Origin: a virus
Strand: one strand, 5' to 3'
Virus record (IMG/VR): IMGVR_UViG_3300035665_000287
Span: 1-20,550 of that record
DNA: 20,550 nt
A model generated the notes under the pieces. The model was not told where the DNA came from and ran no database searches. It saw nothing but the letters and a program-made list of their open reading frames with translations. The position numbers and the translations under genes are program-made. Positions 12,849 through 20,425 of the stretch are shown one piece after another (the first letter of the stretch is position 1; every line of letters starts with the position of its first letter).

Positions 12849-13327
12849 CTGACGAACGCTCCCAGCGCATTGAGCGCGAGAATGCAATTCTGAATGCCGG
12901 CTATGTCCGGCGCTGGCATACCTCTCGCACGTTCAACCAGAACATCGCAGAGCACTCATGGCGCATGGCCGCACTGGCCATCGTTCGCTACCCAAACATA
13001 TCGGTGGAGCTGCTGAAGGCGATCATCCTTCATGACATCGGCGAGTATCGGTTCGCAGATATTCCGTCGCCGATCAAGCGGGAACACCCAGAGCTGCGCA
13101 AGCTTGAAGAGGAGATCCAACTGGACTTCTACAAGGAGCTCGGCATCACTCCGCCAAAGCTGACGGTCGTCGAGGAGAAGATCCTCAAGATGCTGGACAT
13201 GTATGAAGCGTTCTGCTTCGTCCAGCAGTACGACCCTGAAGCTGAAGCTCGCCGGATCTCCAAGCGGCTGGAATATTACATGAAGGAGCTCAGCGCCCAG
13301 ATGCCCGAAATGGAAGGAGTTGAATGA
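12845..13327 (+). CDS. HD-domain 5'-deoxynucleotidase, YfbR-like (160 aa)
   Basis: The start is GTG 12845, overlapping the previous stop, with GGAGG at 7 nt. The protein shows the YfbR pattern in order: R23-W24 (the substrate-selecting RW of YRRWH-type motifs), H37 (NIAEHSWRMA), H63-D64 (LHDIGEYRFADIPSPIK), E67 and D118 (KMLDMYEAF). Enzymes of this family remove the 5' phosphate from deoxynucleoside monophosphates using a divalent metal. At 160 residues it is slightly shorter than E. coli YfbR (about 200). Together with ThyX downstream it suggests tuning of deoxynucleotide pools during phage DNA synthesis. Confidence 0.88.
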   Translation: MTDERSQRIERENAILNAGYVRRWHTSRTFNQNIAEHSWRMAALAIVRYPNISVELLKAIILHDIGEYRFADIPSPIKREHPELRKLEEEIQLDFYKELGITPPKLTVVEEKILKMLDMYEAFCFVQQYDPEAEARRISKRLEYYMKELSAQMPEMEGVE

Positions 13328-14268
13328 TGTTCACTGTCATTGGCGCAGGAATGGCCGGCCTGCTGGCAGCGGCGATGCTCCGCAACGAATGTGCGCAGAT
13401 AACGGAGAAGGCCCCAGAGCTGCCGAACAACCACTCAGCGGTCCTGCGGTTCAGATCGTCGGTGGTCGGGGACACGGTCGGCATTGAGTTCAAGAAGGTG
13501 CGCGTCATGAAGGCGAGCCATCCTTACTTGAACCCGGTGGCGGACGCTGTGGCCTATTCCCGCAAGACGAACGGCACTGCCACGCTGCGCTCATCCATCA
13601 CCGGCACTGGTGAAGTCAGCGACCGGTGGATCGCCCCTCCGGACTTCATCTCCAGACTAGCGGCGATCGTCGATCGTACGACGTCGATCAAGTTCGGCAA
13701 GCAGGTGACTGACTTTGTGGATCGTGGTCACCCGATCATCTCGACCATGCCGATGGGCGCGTTGATGGATGTCCTTGGCTACAAGGCTGATGTCGAATTC
13801 CGTTTCGTCGACGGAGTTAACATAACTGCAGAGCTGCCCGGATTCGACACTTACTTCTCTCTGTACGTGCCGGACCCGAAGTACACCGCATCGAGGGTCT
13901 CAGTGACTGGCAGCAAGCTGATCATCGAGACTCAAGGTCATGACATCAATTATGTCAGAGACTATCAGAGCTACATCATCGAAGCAGCTCTTCACCTGAT
14001 CGGCGTTCAACCGGCAATCGGTTTGAAGCAGCTGAAAGATGTTCAGGTCTCGCAGCAACGCTACGCAAAGATCCTGCCCATCAACGAGAAGGTCCGCAGG
14101 GACTTCATCATGTGGGCCAGCAGGGAACACAACGTCTACTCACTCGGCAGGTTCGCAACTTGGCGGCCGAATCTTTTGCTGGATGATGTTGTGCATGACG
14201 TCCGCCAAATTCAACGCATGGTCAATGGCACCAGTGATGCCTACCAACACACACTGAAAGGATACTGA
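13327..14268 (+). CDS. FAD/NAD-binding Rossmann-fold protein, amine-oxidase/UDP-galactopyranose-mutase-like (313 aa)
   Basis: Two adjacent ATGs are possible; 13327 has the better spacing (7 nt) from GGAG. The protein begins MFTVIGAGMAGLLAAAML, a textbook GxGxxG dinucleotide-binding strand-turn-helix. A late block, NVYSLGRFATWRPNLLLDDVVHDVRQI, resembles the C-terminal FAD-contact segment of UDP-galactopyranose mutase-like flavoproteins (GR.A...P...D). The middle part is not recognisable to me. It sits directly before thyX, a flavin-dependent enzyme. Possible roles are a nucleotide- or base-modifying oxidoreductase or a flavin partner. The cofactor fold is well supported, the reaction is not. 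Confidence 0.7.
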   Translation: MFTVIGAGMAGLLAAAMLRNECAQITEKAPELPNNHSAVLRFRSSVVGDTVGIEFKKVRVMKASHPYLNPVADAVAYSRKTNGTATLRSSITGTGEVSDRWIAPPDFISRLAAIVDRTTSIKFGKQVTDFVDRGHPIISTMPMGALMDVLGYKADVEFRFVDGVNITAELPGFDTYFSLYVPDPKYTASRVSVTGSKLIIETQGHDINYVRDYQSYIIEAALHLIGVQPAIGLKQLKDVQVSQQRYAKILPINEKVRRDFIMWASREHNVYSLGRFATWRPNLLLDDVVHDVRQIQRMVNGTSDAYQHTLKGY

Positions 14269-14269
14269 C

Positions 14270-15010
14270 ATGCAAGTGACTCTGATTGACTACACCGGCA
14301 AAGGTTCGCCAGACCCGGCTCGCGCAGCAGCCAACCTGCTCGTCTTCACGAAGCAGACCCGGCTCAAGCTGACGCCAAACCTGCTCTCTGACATCGAGAA
14401 CTGGTCGGACATGGCCATAATGAAAGAGCTGGACTACATGGCCAAGACCATTCCCTCCAGCTGGGAGTTCGTCACCTACACATTCCTGATCACTGGCGTG
14501 ACGCGGGCATTCACTCACCAGTTCGTCCGTACGCGCACCGGCTCCTACGCCCAGCAGACAATGCGGGTGCTGGAGATGGAAGAATGGACTTACGGCACTG
14601 GACCATCGATCGCTGGTAATCGTCATCTTGAAGATCTTTACGAGCTGGAGATGAAGTCTATCGACCTGACATACAAGCAGCTGCTGGCCGATGGGGCCAA
14701 GGCGGAAGACGCTCGTGGGATCTTGCCGACGAACATCCACACCAACATCGTTGCCAAGTTCGACCTGCGCACGTTCTCCGACACCCAGCGTAAGCGCGCA
14801 TCGGTGCGGACGCAGGGCGAGTATCGTGACGTGCTGACAGCGATGCATGATCGCGTTCTTGAGGCGCACCCATGGGCAGCGATGTTCATTGATCGGAGCT
14901 TCGACAAGGCAGCGAAAGAGCTGGAGCTGCTGATCGAGGAATGCGCTCGTGACAGCGAGCTGCGGCTGAAGCTCATCAAGCTCCTCGATGAATTGAGGCA
15001 GACGGCATGA
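14270..15010 (+). CDS. thyX: Flavin-dependent thymidylate synthase ThyX, divergent signature (246 aa)
   Basis: ATG 14270 has AAAGGA upstream. The family converts dUMP to dTMP with methylene-THF, FAD and NADPH. The signature RHRx7S appears as R87-T88-R89-TGSYAQQ-T97, with R99 kept, in FTHQFVRTRTGSYAQQTMR. The C-terminal substrate segment ARGILPTNIHTNIVAKFDLRTFSDTQRKRASVRTQGEYRDVL matches the ThyX pattern (AR..LP...T...........R.....Q.E.R). H88 is replaced by Thr and the final Ser by Thr. Length is normal. The changes could alter flavin or folate handling, or point to a ThyX-like enzyme with another product such as a modified pyrimidine. The stop overlaps the next gene. Confidence 0.9.
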   Translation: MQVTLIDYTGKGSPDPARAAANLLVFTKQTRLKLTPNLLSDIENWSDMAIMKELDYMAKTIPSSWEFVTYTFLITGVTRAFTHQFVRTRTGSYAQQTMRVLEMEEWTYGTGPSIAGNRHLEDLYELEMKSIDLTYKQLLADGAKAEDARGILPTNIHTNIVAKFDLRTFSDTQRKRASVRTQGEYRDVLTAMHDRVLEAHPWAAMFIDRSFDKAAKELELLIEECARDSELRLKLIKLLDELRQTA

Positions 15011-15450
15011 GCGAGAGATTCGGACTGATCGTGGATCTTGATGGGACGCTCTGCGACAGCTCGCACCGCGACCATCTTGCAGCGCAGAAGGAGTGGGAGG
15101 AATTCCACTCCTTGGCTTTTCTTGATAGGCCGAAGAAGTTGACTGGTAAAATTGTCAACATCCTTGAAGAGCAAGACTGGCTGATCGTCGCTTGCACCGG
15201 GCGGAACGAAAAGTGGAGGCCGGCAACAATCGCTTGGCTAAACACACATGGCATAGCGATTGATTTCGTGCTGATGCGGCCAGACGACAACTACGAGCCG
15301 GATCACGAGCTGAAGATCCGCATGGCGCAGGAGTTTATCGCTCCGCTGGCCCCGAAAGAATGGCTGGTCCTCGATGACAGAGAGAAGGTCGTCGAGGCAT
15401 GGCGCAACGCTGGCTTCACCTGCTGGCAAGTTTCACCCGGAGGTTACTGA
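15007..15450 (+). CDS. Stand-alone polynucleotide 3'-phosphatase (PNKP phosphatase-domain, HAD superfamily), 147 aa
   Basis: ATG 15007 overlaps the thyX stop. HAD motifs are D10-L-D12-G-T (nucleophile and acid), T64-G-R66 (motif II), R91/D94 (MRPDDNYEPDHELK, with K103) and D123-D124-R125. The C-terminal VLDDREKVVEAWRNAGFTCWQVSPGGY lines up closely with the end of T4 Pnk as I remember it (IDDRTQVVEMWRRIG.ECWQVASGDF). T4 Pnk removes 3'-phosphate and 2',3'-cyclic phosphate from nucleic-acid ends. The kinase domain is absent: there is no P-loop. So it can trim 3' ends but not phosphorylate 5' ends. The five hammerheads in the window produce exactly 2',3'-cyclic-phosphate ends, making it a candidate healing enzyme. 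Confidence 0.85.
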   Translation: MSERFGLIVDLDGTLCDSSHRDHLAAQKEWEEFHSLAFLDRPKKLTGKIVNILEEQDWLIVACTGRNEKWRPATIAWLNTHGIAIDFVLMRPDDNYEPDHELKIRMAQEFIAPLAPKEWLVLDDREKVVEAWRNAGFTCWQVSPGGY

Positions 15451-15451
15451 T

Positions 15452-15820
15452 ATGACCGCAGAAAGAATGGCAATCGTTTTCGTGATTGTTCTGGCGCTGT
15501 TCGGCTTTCTGCTTTCGGCGCTCGGAGTAAAGTCTCACAGCTGGTATGATGCGGCTTGCTGCAACGAGCAGGACTGCCGGGTGATTGATGGCAGCTCTGT
15601 CACCTATGATGCAGCCAACAAGATCTACTACTGGAAGTCAGATCTGAGTGGCAAGACGCATGCGTTCCACGAGGATAACATTTCGTCGGTCGACGGTAAG
15701 CCAAAGGTGCGCATCAGCCGCGATGGTGAATACCATGGCTGCGAACGCAACACGGCAGACAGGCCGGGCAGCTCTGAGAGCTGGGTCGGCTATTGCCTTT
15801 ACATTCCTCTTAGCTCGTGA
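15452..15820 (+). CDS. Secreted or membrane-anchored Cys-rich protein (122 aa)
   Basis: The start is ATG 15452, with a strong GGAGG about 9 nt upstream. Residues 6-24 (MAIVFVIVLALFGFLLSAL) are a signal peptide or membrane anchor. The outer part opens HSWYDAACCNEQDCRVIDGSSV, a pattern I recall from small exported proteins of rhizobia and related alphaproteobacteria. It also has CERN and GYCLY Cys, so disulfides are likely. It has a host-like character inside a phage replication operon. An envelope role such as superinfection exclusion is possible but not shown. Confidence 0.75.
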   Translation: MTAERMAIVFVIVLALFGFLLSALGVKSHSWYDAACCNEQDCRVIDGSSVTYDAANKIYYWKSDLSGKTHAFHEDNISSVDGKPKVRISRDGEYHGCERNTADRPGSSESWVGYCLYIPLSS

Positions 15821-15827
15821 GGCACCA

Positions 15828-16274
15828 ATGAAAAAAGTTCCTGAAATGCTGCGCGAGTCCGCAGCCACCTACGAAGAGCGCAACAAGATCTATGGCGATA
15901 ACTACAAGCGTTTCGGCCATGTCATGGCAGTGCTCTTTCCGCATGGCATTCACCTGAGCACTGGCGAGGATCTCAACCGGCTGGGCATTCTGGTGCAGGT
16001 CGTCTCAAAGATCTCTCGTTACTGCGAGAGCTTCCACAAGACCGGCCATGATGATTCGCTGCTTGACCTAGCTGTCTATGCGACCATGCTGCGAGAGCTG
16101 GACGAAGAGAAGCGTGACAACATCGCTCGCAACAAGGCGGCTGACGATTGGTTAGCTGGTGTCGACAAAGACGACCAAATCAGCCGTCTTCACGTCATGA
16201 ACCAAGTCACAGACGGAGTGCCAGAGGAAGACCTCGATGTTCACTTGGCACTCAAGGGAGCTGGGCTGCTATGA
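15828..16274 (+). CDS. DUF1599/MazG-like all-helical protein (148 aa)
   Basis: The start is ATG 15828 (MKKVPEMLRESAATYEERN), with GAGG upstream. The core ERNKIYGDNYKRFGHVMAVLF...RLGILVQVVSKISRYC...DSLLDLAVYATMLREL has the spacing of DUF1599 (nucleotide-modification-associated domain 1) proteins: NxxYG, then KxxR, then DxxxDLAxYA. These belong to the MazG-like helical NTP-pyrophosphatase group. A conserved E/D set that could bind Mg is visible (E16/E17, D82, D86). The final 45 residues are charged and less typical. It probably handles a nucleotide, possibly a non-canonical one, in keeping with the neighbouring ThyX and HD nucleotidase. The stop overlaps the exonuclease start. Confidence 0.65.
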   Translation: MKKVPEMLRESAATYEERNKIYGDNYKRFGHVMAVLFPHGIHLSTGEDLNRLGILVQVVSKISRYCESFHKTGHDDSLLDLAVYATMLRELDEEKRDNIARNKAADDWLAGVDKDDQISRLHVMNQVTDGVPEEDLDVHLALKGAGLL

Positions 16275-16807
16275 AGTGCCTATTCTTTGATACCGAGACG
16301 ACTGCGCTGTTCTCCAACTCATTGTTGGAGATCGGCCAGCAGCCGCGCATCATCGAGTTCTACGGAATGATCATGGACGATACTCAGCTGGTGCATCAGA
16401 CCCTTGGCTTCAGGTGCAATCCCGGCATCAGCCTTGAGAAGAAGGTGACAGAGATCACTGGCATCAAGGACGAGGATCTGGCCAACGAGCCGCCATTCGG
16501 AATGTTCCGGCAGACTGTCAGCAGGCTGTTGATGGAGGCTGACGCGATCGTGGCTCACAACCTGAGCTATGACATGGCGGTCCTGTCAGCTGAATACAAA
16601 AGGTTCGACGCTGACAATCCGCCATTCCCATGGGAGCGGATCTGCACAGTCGAGGCGACCGAGTACATCAAAGGCTATCGCCTCAATCTGACCGGCCTGC
16701 ACCAATACCTTTTCGGCGAGGCATTCACCTCAGCTCACTCGGCTGAAGCTGACGTCAAGGCGATGGCTCGGTGCTTTTGGGAACTCAAGGCGAGGGAACT
16801 GATATGA
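16271..16807 (+). CDS. DnaQ-like DEDDh 3'-5' exonuclease (178 aa)
   Basis: ATG 16271 overlaps the previous stop. The three Exo motifs are clear: D7-x-E9 in LFFDTETT (Exo I), D101 in AHNLSYDMAVL (Exo II), and H156 plus D161 in SAHSAEADVKAMARCF (Exo III, DEDDh type). The segment ITGIKDEDL is the usual DnaQ 'ITGI' turn. It is a single-domain protein with no polymerase-binding tail that I can identify. Two genes upstream of the DnaE-type polymerase, it most likely acts as the separate proofreading subunit. Confidence 0.9.
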   Translation: MKCLFFDTETTALFSNSLLEIGQQPRIIEFYGMIMDDTQLVHQTLGFRCNPGISLEKKVTEITGIKDEDLANEPPFGMFRQTVSRLLMEADAIVAHNLSYDMAVLSAEYKRFDADNPPFPWERICTVEATEYIKGYRLNLTGLHQYLFGEAFTSAHSAEADVKAMARCFWELKARELI

Positions 16808-17376
16808 GACAACGTCCGAAGGAAGAGAGCGAAAGGCTGAAGGCAGAGATCCATCGGCTGTGGGAGGAGGACAAGAGCTACACAGAGATAGCTGTCACAC
16901 TTCAAATATCTCGCAGCGCAGTGGCGGGCTTTGTCAACCGGCTGAAGGCAAAGGGCACGATAAAGACTGAGAAGAAGTCGGGCTCAAACGCCACCCAACG
17001 CAAGGCTCGTGGCCCGATGAAGTCAATCGCAGTGGGCACAAGCAAGAAGGTCACCAACCCGGTCGGGCCTCTGAAGAAGATCGCCCGATTGAAGAAGTCC
17101 GGACCCGGTGGCTGGGGAGCGACCTTCACTGACAAGTGCCTACCGCTGCCGGAAGCTCCAGTGTCGGCGGAAGAGTATGAAAGCAAGCTGTCTCCCAAGA
17201 GGCTCGAAGACCTTGAGCAGGACGATTGCCGTTGGATCATTTCGAATCAAGGAGAGGCAAAGTTCTGCGCTGTGCACAAGAAGGAAGGCAGCTCGTACTG
17301 CTCGCATCACCACTTCCGGGCATACACGCCTATCAAGATGAAAGCCGGCAGAAAGAGGAAGCATTCCTTTGCTTAA
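16804..17376 (+). CDS. gcrA: GcrA-family transcriptional regulator (190 aa)
   Basis: ATG 16804 overlaps the exonuclease stop. The N-terminal residues 17-48, HRLWEEDKSYTEIAVTLQISRSAVAGFVNRL, are the GcrA-type helix-turn-helix. A basic linker (GSNATQRKARGPMKS...SKKVTNPVGPLKKIARLKK) follows. The C-terminal part has C142-R-W, F-C155, and S-Y-C166-x-H168-HHFRAY, the sigma-70-contacting end of GcrA with its 'CxW...FC...YC..H...AY' pattern. In alphaproteobacteria GcrA activates promoters carrying CcrM-methylated GANTC sites. A phage copy suggests it redirects host RNA polymerase; two GATTC sites lie at 11444-11456 upstream of this operon. It overlaps the start of the polymerase gene. Confidence 0.85.
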   Translation: MRQRPKEESERLKAEIHRLWEEDKSYTEIAVTLQISRSAVAGFVNRLKAKGTIKTEKKSGSNATQRKARGPMKSIAVGTSKKVTNPVGPLKKIARLKKSGPGGWGATFTDKCLPLPEAPVSAEEYESKLSPKRLEDLEQDDCRWIISNQGEAKFCAVHKKEGSSYCSHHHFRAYTPIKMKAGRKRKHSFA

Positions 17377-20224
17377 GATCAGAACAGGCTATTCGTTCCG
17401 CAGAGCGGCAGGGTCGATCGATGATGTGATCGGCCGGCTCAAGGAGATCGGCGCCACCCATGCGCCGATAACCGATCGTGCGTCGACGTTCGGCTTTTAT
17501 CGATGGGCCAAGGCAGCTGACAAGGCAGGTCTGAAGCCGGTGTTCGGAGTTGAGTTGGCCGTCACCAATTCGATCAATGAGAAGAAGCCAGCTGTCGACC
17601 ATTGGACGTTCATCGCTAAGGATTCGGTCGAGCCGATCAACCGGCTGGTTGAGCTTGCAACCCAGCAATTCCGCTACGAGCCGTTGCTGACGCTGGAACA
17701 GGCCACCGCTGTAAAGGACGCATACGTGGTCACCGGCCACAGAACGCCAATGGAATGGCCTTTGGTACCGGCGAGCAATCTCTTCGTGGCCCTTAGCCCA
17801 GCGTCGAACGCGGCGATGGTACGGCAGCGCATACGGCAAGGCCATCCGATCGTCGCCACGAGCGATAACAAGTTTGTTCGGGAAGGCGACTCGGCTTTCT
17901 ATGAAGTCTTGGTAGGTCGCAACTCTGAGATGCAGACTTATCCGCAATGGATCATGGGGTGGGACGAGTGGCAGGCTTATCATGTCGCGAAGGGATGGCT
18001 GAGTGCGCAGCTTTACGAAGCGAAGGCGAATTCCGACTTGATCCTTCAATCCGCGTCGAGCGTAAAGCTATTGAAGGCAGAGCTGCCTCACCCGGAACGG
18101 CCAGACACGCTTGAGGGTCTCTGCCGGGCGAAAGCAGTTGAGCTGGGCTGCGACCTGACTGACCCAGTGTATGAGGCGCGGCTGAAGCGTGAGCTGGACC
18201 TCATCGCACTGAAAGGCTACGAGGACTACTTCTACATCGTCGCTGACATATGCGTGTGGGCACGCAACCGAATGATCGTCGGACCGGCACGTGGCTCCTC
18301 GTGCGGCTCGCTGGTTTGCTATCTGCTGGGCATTACAACCATTGACCCAATCCCCCATGGCCTCATCTTCGAAAGGTTCATCGATGTTAACCGAAACGAC
18401 ATGCCAGACATCGACATCGACTTCTCCGATCAGCAACGTTATATGGTGTTCGACTATATCAATCAGCGATATGGTTCAGAGCGAGTTGCGCGACTGGGAA
18501 CGGTGGCTCTCTTCAAGCCGCGTTCTGCACTTCAAGAGGTCGGTGCAGCCTTGCGAATTCCTCGATGGAAATGCGATGCTGTCGCTGAGTCGCTGATTGA
18601 ACGGTCTTTGGGCGACAGCCGTGCGCTCCAGACCCTTGAGGACACGCTCCGTTCAATGCCAGCCGGTAAGCGGCTGCTTGAGGATCACCCCAATGCTATC
18701 GTCGTCACACGCTTTGAAGGCCATCCGCGCCATTACTCTCAGCACGCTGCTGGTATCGTTATCGCCAATGAGCCGATCGCCAAGTATGTCGCAGTTGATC
18801 ATCGGACCGGTGCGACCATGTGTGACAAGAAGGATGCCGAGGAAGGGTACAACCTTCTCAAGATCGACGCACTGGGCCTGACGCAGCTGTCTGTATTTGA
18901 AGACTGCCTTGAGCTTGCAGGTTTGCCGAAGGATGCTCTCGAGAAGATCTCGCTCGATGACCCAGCAGCGTTCGAAGTGCTGAACAAGCAGCAGTGGTCG
19001 GGCATCTTCCAGTTCAATGGCATGGCGCTGCAGTCAATCACCAAGCGGTTCCGAGTGGACAAGTTTGATGACATCGTTTCAGTGACGGCGCTCGGTCGGC
19101 CGGGACCGCTGGCCAGCGGTGGCGCGCATGAATGGATCCGCCGACGCAATGGTGTCAACTCGGTGACTTATCCGTCGCCGATCTTCGAGCCATACATGAA
19201 GGACACGCTCGGCATTGTTCTATACCAAGAGCAGGTGATGGAGATTGGCCGCAACATTGGCGATCTTGACTGGGGGCAGGTCACCGCACTGCGCAAGGCG
19301 ATGAGCAAGTCGCTCGGCAAGGAATACTTTGACCAGTTCGGCGATCCATGGAAGGCTGGAGCAATCGCCAAGGGTGTTGACCCGACAGCTGCCGAAAAGA
19401 TCTGGGACGATCTCTGCGCATACGGTGCTTGGTCGTTCAACAAGTCCCACTCAGTCGCCTACGGCATCATCAGCTATTGGTGCTGCTGGCTCAAGGCGCA
19501 TTACCCGTTTGAGTTCGCCGCAGCAACCCTCAGCCATGAGAACGATCCGGCAAGGCAGATCCAGATGCTGCGAGAGATGGTGGCGGAAGGTTATGAGTAC
19601 ATCCCTGTTGACCTCGAATATTCAACAGCCAAGTGGGTCGTGGGAAGTCGTGACGGCAAGCGGATGCTGGTTGGTCCGCTGCAGAACGTCTATGGCATTG
19701 GGCCGAAGACGGTGCAATCAATCATCGCCTGCCGGGCGCGGAATGAGAAGATGCCCGACAAGGTTCGGAAATTGTTCGCCGATCCAAAAACTCCCATTGA
19801 TTCCATTTGGCCTATCAGAGACGCTTTCCGCCGACTCATGCCCGATCCTCTTGAACGCAATATCGTGACACCTCCGACGCCGATCGTCGATCTGCAGATC
19901 CAACAGAATGACTACGAGGCCATGGTCTTTTGCACCTTCTCAAAGATCAACCCACGTGATGAGAACGAAGCAGTCATCATTGCGCGCAGAGGCTTTGAGA
20001 TCAAGGATGGTCTCACGGCATCGCTCAACCTTCAGCTCACCGACGACACAGACACCATCTTCGGCAAGATAGACCGATGGAAGTTTCCCAAGCTGGGACA
20101 GGAGATCGTCGATCGTGGAAAGACGGGCAAGGCTCTCTATGCTGTCAAGGGCACAATCAAAGGCAATACCAGCTTTCGCATGATGATGATCAAACAAGTC
20201 AGGTACATTGGAGACATGGAATGA
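17369..20224 (+). CDS. dnaE: DNA polymerase III alpha-subunit type (DnaE) replicative polymerase, degenerate PHP domain (951 aa)
   Basis: The start is TTG 17369 inside the gcrA end; no ATG or GTG fits the N-terminal homology. Residues 1-60 align with a PHP domain but the HxH metal motif is replaced (LKIRTGYS) and a later His is Arg (ITDRASTFGF). The palm is intact: GPARGSSCGS (305-314), PDIDIDF with D347 and D349, and DALGL with D500, matching E. coli D401, D403 and D555. Other blocks: HYSQHAAGIVIAN, WSGIFQFNGMALQ, LGIVLYQEQVMEI, and FNKSHSVAYGIISYWCCWLKAHYPFEF. A helix-hairpin-helix (GIGPKTVQSI) and a C-terminal OB-like region follow. It is shorter than E. coli DnaE (1160). Proofreading is probably supplied by the separate DnaQ-like gene. 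Confidence 0.93.
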   Translation: MLKIRTGYSFRRAAGSIDDVIGRLKEIGATHAPITDRASTFGFYRWAKAADKAGLKPVFGVELAVTNSINEKKPAVDHWTFIAKDSVEPINRLVELATQQFRYEPLLTLEQATAVKDAYVVTGHRTPMEWPLVPASNLFVALSPASNAAMVRQRIRQGHPIVATSDNKFVREGDSAFYEVLVGRNSEMQTYPQWIMGWDEWQAYHVAKGWLSAQLYEAKANSDLILQSASSVKLLKAELPHPERPDTLEGLCRAKAVELGCDLTDPVYEARLKRELDLIALKGYEDYFYIVADICVWARNRMIVGPARGSSCGSLVCYLLGITTIDPIPHGLIFERFIDVNRNDMPDIDIDFSDQQRYMVFDYINQRYGSERVARLGTVALFKPRSALQEVGAALRIPRWKCDAVAESLIERSLGDSRALQTLEDTLRSMPAGKRLLEDHPNAIVVTRFEGHPRHYSQHAAGIVIANEPIAKYVAVDHRTGATMCDKKDAEEGYNLLKIDALGLTQLSVFEDCLELAGLPKDALEKISLDDPAAFEVLNKQQWSGIFQFNGMALQSITKRFRVDKFDDIVSVTALGRPGPLASGGAHEWIRRRNGVNSVTYPSPIFEPYMKDTLGIVLYQEQVMEIGRNIGDLDWGQVTALRKAMSKSLGKEYFDQFGDPWKAGAIAKGVDPTAAEKIWDDLCAYGAWSFNKSHSVAYGIISYWCCWLKAHYPFEFAAATLSHENDPARQIQMLREMVAEGYEYIPVDLEYSTAKWVVGSRDGKRMLVGPLQNVYGIGPKTVQSIIACRARNEKMPDKVRKLFADPKTPIDSIWPIRDAFRRLMPDPLERNIVTPPTPIVDLQIQQNDYEAMVFCTFSKINPRDENEAVIIARRGFEIKDGLTASLNLQLTDDTDTIFGKIDRWKFPKLGQEIVDRGKTGKALYAVKGTIKGNTSFRMMMIKQVRYIGDME

Positions 20225-20424
20225 AACCGCAAACTGTGCTATTATTGCTCAACTGGTTTATTGCCTTCTCGCTCATTTCTCTTTTGCTGATTGGAGCTTG
20301 GCCTAGGGCTGAGACGATCCGGGTGGTTGGGCCTGATGGCAAGTCGATCTTCAGCCAGCCAGAGATGGTTCAGGAATTCACTCGCGGCAATGTGCCGGTC
20401 TTCGTCTATTCGGACAGGTGGTGA
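20221..20424 (+). CDS. Small membrane-anchored protein (67 aa)
   Basis: ATG 20221 overlaps the polymerase stop (ATGA). Residues 5-27 (TVLLLLNWFIAFSLISLLLIGAW) form a single membrane helix or uncleaved signal. The remaining 40 residues are polar: AETIRVVGPDGKSIFSQPEMVQEFTRGNVPVFVYSDRW. No family is recognised. Translational coupling to dnaE suggests it is a genuine gene of the replication operon. Confidence 0.65.
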   Translation: MKPQTVLLLLNWFIAFSLISLLLIGAWPRAETIRVVGPDGKSIFSQPEMVQEFTRGNVPVFVYSDRW

Positions 20425-20425
20425 G

